DNA of 9,616 nucleotides from Candidatus Moranbacteria bacterium RIFCSPHIGHO2_02_FULL_40_12b. GTDB lineage: Bacteria; Patescibacteriota; Minisyncoccia; Moranbacterales; 2-12-FULL-40-10. Where the stretch lies: positions 49,173 to 58,788 of the forward strand of contig MFRX01000001.1 of assembly GCA_001784725.1 (NCBI GenBank), in the 5' to 3' direction. The notes beneath the pieces are model-generated. The model did not search any database and was not told where the DNA came from. It saw only the letters and a list, made by a program, of their open reading frames with translations. The translations under genes and the position numbers were made by a program. Positions within the stretch are counted from its first letter, which is position 1, and every line of letters starts with the position of its first letter. Positions 5,978 through 9,616 of the stretch are shown here, piece after piece.

Positions 5978-6484
5978 TTATATTTTACTCATTTTATTCA
6001 AAATGGCCATTTGAATCGCTTGCTTTTCTTCCTCGGTGAAAAGGTATTTTGTCGGCTTCCCCTGGACAACGGGTTTCGCGTAGACCCTGGTTCCTTCTTT
6101 GGTGTGGAGCGACGAGATTAACAGCCCAGAATTTTTTCCGTCAAGAAGAGCGATAGCGAAACTTTGGTCTCCCCCGATGTCCTTGAAAGGGTTGAATCTT
6201 ATCAAGCCCGTCTTATGCATTCCCCGGAAGGAAAGCTGGTGAATTTTTCCCGATATGTCAAAAAGATCCTGTATTTCTTTGTCCATAGTCCTTATTTTGT
6301 CGTTTTGTTCCATTAGAAATCCTTCGAGGTCTTTTCCGTTTTTTCCCGACAGGAAATTTTTTAATTTTTTGTTAATTTTTCTTAATTTTAAAAAGAAAAA
6401 AAAGTTAATAATAAGCAGAAAAAACGCCATTATTGAAGCAGTTAAAGAAATAACTATAATATTGTTTTTAAGCCAAAAAATCAT
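5978..6484 (-). CDS. DUF4446 membrane-anchored protein of unknown function
   Basis: 168 residues from the ATG at 6484; a TTG at 6496 would add four (MDNF). One N-terminal transmembrane segment (about residues 6-31, IIVISLTASIMAFFLLIINFFFFLKL) leads into a charged, probably coiled-coil region (about 32-75). The C-terminal domain carries the DUF4446 hallmarks: GLIRFNPFKDIGGDQSFAIALLD, ISSLHTKEGTRVYAKPV and the final EEEKQAIQMAI helix. Topology suggests an inner-membrane anchor with a soluble domain in the cytoplasm. Function is not known; the family occurs in Firmicutes and CPR bacteria. It ends 4 nt before infB and is the first gene of the infB-rbfA-nrnA run, so the operon promoter probably lies at about 6496-6560. 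The TM segment is encoded near a poly-A/T stretch (about 6370-6410) that is prone to indel errors, but the frame is intact. Confidence 0.9.
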   Translation of the reverse strand: MIFWLKNNIIVISLTASIMAFFLLIINFFFFLKLRKINKKLKNFLSGKNGKDLEGFLMEQNDKIRTMDKEIQDLFDISGKIHQLSFRGMHKTGLIRFNPFKDIGGDQSFAIALLDGKNSGLLISSLHTKEGTRVYAKPVVQGKPTKYLFTEEEKQAIQMAILNKMSKI

Positions 6485-6495
6485 AAAGTTATCCA

Positions 6496-6501
6496 ATTTT
6501 A
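6496..6501 (-). promoter_or_regulatory. Candidate -10 box of the DUF4446-infB-rbfA-nrnA operon
   Basis: Minus-strand TAAAAT ends 11 nt before the ATG at 6484. If real, it would overlap the alternative TTG start at 6496 and favour the ATG. No convincing -35 hexamer accompanies it; confidence is low because the spacer is AT-rich. Confidence 0.25.
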
Positions 6502-6563
6502 GCTTATTTCAAGGTAGCACTAATTATTTCTTGTGTCCACTTCTAATTACATAATTGGCAAAT

Positions 6564-6600
6564 AAAAAAAACAAACCATATTTTTTTTGGCTTGTTTTTA
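6564..6600 (-). terminator. Rho-independent terminator of the PAP2 gene
   Basis: On the minus strand, AAAAACAAGCC (6599-6589) pairs with GGTTTGTTTTT (6577-6567) with one G-U pair, around an 11-nt A-rich loop, and the descending arm runs into a U-tract (6570-6564). The stem overlaps the stop codon of the PAP2 gene. It separates that gene from the DUF4446-infB operon, which must then have its own promoter. Confidence 0.75.
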
Positions 6601-7797
6601 TTCAAAAAACGTCAACAGTTTGACGTTATCCTCGTCGCTTATTTTCCGATTAATAATTATTGACGGCAAGACCCGGAAGGGTATCAAAAGCTTTTTAATA
6701 TATTTTACGATATTTTCTTTGGCGGAGGCCTCATTATGGTCCTGTTGGGGATGATAGTAATATTTTTCTTCAAAACGAACCAGCTTTTTTGCTATTTCCA
6801 AAGAAATTACGGCTATCGGGATTGACACTATTATGTCAACAAAATAATGCTGGGCGAGATAGACGGTTCCGATAGTAGAAAATATCGCCCAAGGGATAAA
6901 GATTAGCGATAACCTTTTATTTAGCTTGAATGTCAGATACGCGATAATTATTGACCAAACGACATGCATGCTGGGAATGGTGCTTATCGGCGGACTTCCT
7001 TTCTGCTGTTCCTTAATCTTTTGAGTGAAGTCGGAAACCAAACCCGTGAGCTGGTAATTGTAGGGCGGATCCTTAATATTTTCTCGCGAGTATTGAGCGT
7101 ATGTTTTTTTGACAAAAATGTTATGCGGACTGGTGGAAGGAAGAATGTACCAAAGAGGCAGGGAAATTATCACCGCCAGAGAAATGGAAATAATGTACAT
7201 AGTTAGAAATTTTCTGTTTTTTGCCAAAAAAAAGATAATGAATGTCATACTCATAAAAACACTTATCAGTCCATAACCATAAAGCAGAAGCCAATCAAAT
7301 TGCTTAAATAAATTATTCGGAGATTGTAACCAGAGAAAAGGATAATTTCCAAAAATGATGCGATCTAACTCATTTAACTCATTATTAATAAGACGGTCTT
7401 TGAAAATCTGCGCCCAGTATCCCAGTATTCCAATCAGGGACCCGAAAAAAAGAGCAATTCCGGCGAAAAGACGGACCAGCGGAAAAAATCCGATAATTTT
7501 TTTTCTTAATGAAAAATGTCGCCATTCGTTTGATTTTATTTCCTTGTTTTTTTCGGTTACCTTGACTAATTTATTGGTAACCCAAAAAATTAATCTAAGC
7601 AAAATCAAGAAAATGAAGAAATAGAAAGTTACGTTAAAGTAGCTCATTCCCGCTTTCAGATTATGGAATTCCTTCTTGGCCGATTCCAGCCAGGGGGACT
7701 GGGAATGGAAAAAAAGAAAATAAACCAAAAACATTAAAAAAGAACCGATATAAAGACAATATTCCTCAATGCGAATTTTAGCGATAATTCTTTTCAT
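6598..7797 (-). CDS. PAP2-superfamily membrane protein, inositolphosphotransferase (Aur1-like, PAP2_3) type
   Basis: 399-residue polytopic membrane protein with about seven to eight hydrophobic segments (roughly 13-30, 53-73, 103-127, 167-190, 197-217, 280-292, 294-312, 319-336). Two of the PAP2 catalytic motifs are visible: STIPSMHV (272-279; P275, S276, H278) and AQHYFVD (315-321; H317 nucleophile, D321). LDRIIFGNYPFLWLQ (144-158) matches the LD-x-x-FG-x-P-x-x-x-LQ pattern of the PAP2_3/Aur1 branch rather than plain phosphatidate phosphatases. The family acts on membrane lipid phosphates, by hydrolysis or by transferring phospho-head groups; the actual substrate is unknown. A charged tail of about 60 residues (340-399) follows the last membrane segment. 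It is a single-gene transcript: a terminator overlaps its stop codon and a divergent spacer lies upstream. No Shine-Dalgarno sequence is seen. Confidence 0.85.
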   Translation of the reverse strand: MKRIIAKIRIEEYCLYIGSFLMFLVYFLFFHSQSPWLESAKKEFHNLKAGMSYFNVTFYFFIFLILLRLIFWVTNKLVKVTEKNKEIKSNEWRHFSLRKKIIGFFPLVRLFAGIALFFGSLIGILGYWAQIFKDRLINNELNELDRIIFGNYPFLWLQSPNNLFKQFDWLLLYGYGLISVFMSMTFIIFFLAKNRKFLTMYIISISLAVIISLPLWYILPSTSPHNIFVKKTYAQYSRENIKDPPYNYQLTGLVSDFTQKIKEQQKGSPPISTIPSMHVVWSIIIAYLTFKLNKRLSLIFIPWAIFSTIGTVYLAQHYFVDIIVSIPIAVISLEIAKKLVRFEEKYYYHPQQDHNEASAKENIVKYIKKLLIPFRVLPSIIINRKISDEDNVKLLTFFE

Positions 7798-7823
7798 TTT
7801 TTATTATTAAAAAATTAATTCTT

Positions 7824-7935
7824 ATGGGACTTACGCGTTTGCAGATATCCGATGTCCCTGCCTACCGGCAGGCAGGTTTCAGCTGTTATGGTCGCGAGAC
7901 ACTGGATGTCTAAAGGGCAAATGCGTAAATCCCAT
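7824..7935. mobile_element. MITE-like element with 19-bp terminal inverted repeats
   Basis: Left end 7824-7842 and the reverse complement of the right end 7917-7935 agree at 17 of 19 positions (ATGGGAyTTACGCrTTTGC). Pairing continues inward: 7843-7856 against 7898-7911 matches at 11 of 14, after a 5-nt bulge. Near the centre is CCTGCCT-ACCGGC-AGGCAGG (7857-7876), a hairpin of a kind I associate with Parcubacteria genomes. No ORF fits inside. I see no clear target-site duplication beyond a possible AT. It occupies most of the 199-bp divergent spacer between the PAP2 gene and the methyltransferase, so it may separate or carry their promoters. Confidence 0.6.
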
Positions 7936-7982
7936 CGTTATTATCGGTATTTTATCCATTTTGTTTTTTTTTCATTTTATTG

Positions 7983-7988
7983 TAAAAT
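7983..7988 (+). promoter_or_regulatory. Candidate -10 box of the methyltransferase gene
   Basis: TAAAAT ends 8 nt before the ATG at 7997, with a weak TTGTTT at 7961-7966 (16-bp spacing) as a possible -35. There is no Shine-Dalgarno sequence. A start 7 nt downstream would give a near-leaderless mRNA. Confidence 0.35.
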
Positions 7989-7996
7989 AAAAGTAT

Positions 7997-8542
7997 ATGG
8001 AAAATCCGCCCATCCAATTTATTAATCCTACTGATATTATAAACCAACTTGACATTTCGAGAAACAGCATCATTGCCGATTTTGGATGCGGGTCGGGATA
8101 TTTTTCTGTTCCCTTGGCTCAACATATTGGTGAGGATGGCAAGGTTTACGCGCTGGATATTCTCACTTCCGCGCTGGAATCGGTCGAAAGCAAGGCAAAA
8201 CTCAATGGACTTTCAAATATAGTAACAAAAAGAGTCAACCTTGAAAAGGAAGGCGGGTCGAAATTTGATGGCGAAAATGTTGACTGGGTTATCCTAAAAG
8301 ATATGCTTTTCCAAAATAATAAAAAGGATATAATTTTAAAAGAAGCCCGCAGGATATTGAAAAAGGACGGAAAGATGCTGATCATTGAATGGAATGAAAA
8401 AGCCGGCGCTTTTGGTCCGGGAAGCGATCTGAAAATTTCGCGCGAAGAACTGAAAAAATTGATTGCTGGCGGAGGATTCAAAATTGAGAAAGAAATAAGC
8501 GCCGGCGACTATCATTATGGTTTTATTGCGGCGAAGAATTAA
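7997..8542 (+). CDS. Class I SAM-dependent methyltransferase
   Basis: 181-residue single-domain Rossmann-fold methyltransferase (UbiE/type-11-like). Motif I ADFGCGSGYFSVPLA (27-41) is the S-adenosylmethionine loop; D54 in KVYALDI is the acidic residue expected to hold the ribose hydroxyls; VDWVILKDMLFQ (95-106) is the motif IV strand; and LKKDGKMLIIEW (121-132) is the usual post-motif strand. A C-terminal EELKKLIAGGGFKIEKE helix-strand and YHYGFIAAK finish the fold. The acceptor substrate cannot be told from sequence: such stand-alone enzymes act on quinones, metalloids, small molecules or proteins. It follows a divergent spacer with a MITE-like element and is followed by palindromic repeats and a solute-binding lipoprotein gene, with no obvious functional link to either. 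Confidence 0.88.
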   Translation: MENPPIQFINPTDIINQLDISRNSIIADFGCGSGYFSVPLAQHIGEDGKVYALDILTSALESVESKAKLNGLSNIVTKRVNLEKEGGSKFDGENVDWVILKDMLFQNNKKDIILKEARRILKKDGKMLIIEWNEKAGAFGPGSDLKISREELKKLIAGGGFKIEKEISAGDYHYGFIAAKN

Positions 8543-8557
8543 TTATAAATTATTTCC

Positions 8558-8598
8558 AAGGTTCAACCTTTTCCCGTTCCTCCTCAAGGTTGAACCTT
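8558..8598. repeat. Paired AAGGTTnAACCTT palindromes after the methyltransferase gene
   Basis: AAGGTTCAACCTT (8558-8570) and AAGGTTGAACCTT (8586-8598) are each self-palindromic around the central base and are perfect inverted copies of each other, so they can form a 13-bp stem with a 15-nt pyrimidine-rich loop. It lies 15 nt after the stop codon. It could end the methyltransferase transcript, but no U-tract follows. Confidence 0.65.
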
Positions 8599-8600
8599 AG

Positions 8601-8640
8601 ATTAACGAATTAACGAGTTAACGGATTAAATTATTAAAAT
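8601..8640. repeat. Five tandem ATTAACGA-type octamers upstream of the lipoprotein gene
   Basis: Units in exact 8-bp phase: ATTAACGA, ATTAACGA, GTTAACGG, ATTAAATT and ATTAAAAT, decaying toward the gene. The last unit includes TAAAAT (8635-8640), ending 6 nt before the ATG at 8647, so a candidate -10 box is built from repeat sequence. Confidence 0.6.
8635..8640 (+). promoter_or_regulatory. Candidate -10 box of the solute-binding lipoprotein gene
   Basis: TAAAAT ends 6 nt before the ATG and is the end of the octamer array. No Shine-Dalgarno sequence is present and no clear -35 is seen. As with the two other plus-strand genes, it would give a leaderless transcript. Confidence 0.3.
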
Positions 8641-8646
8641 TCTTTT

Positions 8647-9616
8647 ATGGCGAATATTAAAATAAAAATAATTATTGCAGTTCTGGCAACCGCGCCGCTT
8701 CTTTTTCTTTCCGGTTGCGGAAAGACAGAAAATACCGCCTATACGGCCAATCTGCTTATCTGGGGTATTTTTGACAGCCAGGACGCTTTCAGTGACATAA
8801 TCAAGGAATATAAAGATCTAAATCCCCGCGTCAAAAATATCTCCTACCGCAAAATATCCGCCAATCCCGCTGAATATAAAGATGAAATCGTCAAAGCCCT
8901 GGCCCGGGGCGATTATCCCGACATTTTTTTGATCGATCACAACTGGATTGATTATTTCAAGCAGAACCAATTCATTGAACCCGCGCCGGCTGGAACTTTG
9001 TCAGAACCCGAATTCAGGAATAATTTCGTGGATGCCGTTGCTGATGATTTCATTAATGAGGGAAAAATTTACGCCTTGCCGTTGAGCGTTGATTCAGTAG
9101 GCCTTTATTACAATAAGGATATTTTTAATTCCGAAGGGATAGTTTTCCCGCCGACTACCTGGGATGAATTTTCCCAAGCCGCCCAAAAATGCGTGAAAAT
9201 AGACGAGTTTGGAAACATAACGCAATCCGGGGCCGCCCTTGGCAGACAGGACGAACAAGGAGGAGGAAATATTAACCGGGCGACGGATATTTTAACAATG
9301 CTGATGATACAAAAAGGCGCTGAAATGGCGAGGGGAAATTCCGTTACTTTTGACAGGTTCGTGGAAATAAACGGAGTGAAAAAGGCGGCGGGAGTGGAGG
9401 CGTTTGATTATTACATGAGTTTTTCCCAGTCAAATTCCAATAATTATTCATGGAACTCCAAAATGCATAATTCAAAAGACGCTTTCGCGGAAGGAAATCT
9501 GGCGATGATGCTCAATTATTCCTGGGCGTACGATGAGGTTAAAAACAAGAACGCGAAACTGAATTTTGCCGTCGCGCCTGTTCCCCAGTTTTCCGGCGGC
9601 AAAACGGCAAATTACG
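8647..9616 (+). CDS. Extracellular solute-binding lipoprotein (sugar-type ABC importer), 3' end cut off by window
   Basis: My own translation from the ATG at 8647 stays open for 323 codons to the window end. Residues 1-23 are a lipoprotein signal peptide: lysines at 5 and 7, a hydrophobic core, and the lipobox LSGC (21-24) with Cys24 as the acylated residue. The mature part has family 1 solute-binding features: LLIWGIFDSQDAFSDIIKEYKDLNP near the start, YPDIFLIDHNWIDYF, the IYALPLSVDSVGLYYNKDIFNSEGI hinge region, PPTTWDEFSQAA, and KDAFAEGNLAMMLNYSW. These bind oligosaccharides or similar solutes and hand them to an ABC permease, whose genes would be expected downstream of the window. Usual length is 400-480 aa, so perhaps a quarter is missing. 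Ligand cannot be inferred. Confidence 0.88.
   Translation, partial: MANIKIKIIIAVLATAPLLFLSGCGKTENTAYTANLLIWGIFDSQDAFSDIIKEYKDLNPRVKNISYRKISANPAEYKDEIVKALARGDYPDIFLIDHNWIDYFKQNQFIEPAPAGTLSEPEFRNNFVDAVADDFINEGKIYALPLSVDSVGLYYNKDIFNSEGIVFPPTTWDEFSQAAQKCVKIDEFGNITQSGAALGRQDEQGGGNINRATDILTMLMIQKGAEMARGNSVTFDRFVEINGVKKAAGVEAFDYYMSFSQSNSNNYSWNSKMHNSKDAFAEGNLAMMLNYSWAYDEVKNKNAKLNFAVAPVPQFSGGKTANY

Noticed and set aside
6370..6410. Possible frameshift at poly-A/T runs in the DUF4446 gene
   Set aside because: The transmembrane segment and the downstream DUF4446 domain are in one continuous frame with the expected order, so no shift is needed.
7064..7072. GGCGGATCC match inside the PAP2 gene resembling the palindromic element
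   Set aside because: Only half of the palindrome is present, no flanking direct repeat exists, and it encodes an ordinary IKDPPY stretch, so a chance match is more likely.
1865..8640. CRISPR array
   Set aside because: The repeats are 7-14 bp tandem units without spacers of regular length and there are no cas genes nearby.
1..9616. UGA recoding as in some CPR lineages (Gracilibacteria/SR1)
   Set aside because: TGA is never used as a stop in the nine visible gene ends, but all genes also read through fully without in-frame TGA, so nothing supports recoding.

Overview
The window looks like chromosomal DNA from a small-genome bacterium, most likely a Patescibacteria/CPR (Parcubacteria-type) lineage. 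This is an inference from combined features: AT-rich DNA, compact single-domain proteins, a short translation factor IF-2 (593 aa), a DUF4446 gene next to infB, short gene spacing, and many short intergenic repeats of kinds I associate with Parcubacteria genomes. No rRNA or other phylogenetic marker is present to settle it. Visible stop codons are eight TAA, one TAG and no TGA, and the standard bacterial code reads every gene through.

Layout. Positions 1-1863 (minus strand) hold a compact run nfo (endonuclease IV) -> small YfcE-type metallophosphoesterase -> family 4 uracil-DNA glycosylase, the last cut by the window edge. The glycosylase makes abasic sites and endonuclease IV cleaves them, so this is a small base-excision-repair operon. 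A 111-bp divergent spacer separates it from a plus-strand LpxH-like metallophosphoesterase (1975-2742). That gene converges on the minus-strand translation cluster DUF4446 -> infB -> rbfA -> nrnA-like DHH phosphoesterase (6484 down to 2804), a variant of the classic infB-rbfA-nrnA neighbourhood. Upstream of it, separated by a hairpin/U-tract terminator, is a minus-strand PAP2/Aur1-like membrane phosphatase or transferase (6598-7797). A 199-bp divergent spacer containing a MITE-like inverted-repeat element leads to a plus-strand class I SAM methyltransferase (7997-8542), followed by a lipoprotein solute-binding protein of an ABC importer (from 8647, cut by the window end).

The most unusual aspect is the repeats. 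At least seven unrelated short repeat families occur: a GGCGGATCCGCC-type palindrome, TTTTAATG octamers, GTATTTA heptamers, CATTCGAAT nonamers, a 14-bp tandem, ATTAACGA octamers, and AAGGTTnAACCTT palindromes, plus the MITE-like element. Four of these lie inside protein-coding genes without breaking the frame. The clearest is a 36-bp insertion in the small metallophosphoesterase, flanked by 8-bp direct repeats, that adds 12 residues just before the catalytic DxH motif; removing it restores a textbook N-terminus.

No gene in the window has a convincing Shine-Dalgarno sequence, and the three plus-strand genes each have a TATAAT-like box ending only 6-8 nt before the ATG, which suggests leaderless transcripts. 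I see no tRNA, rRNA, CRISPR array, phage gene or intact insertion sequence.
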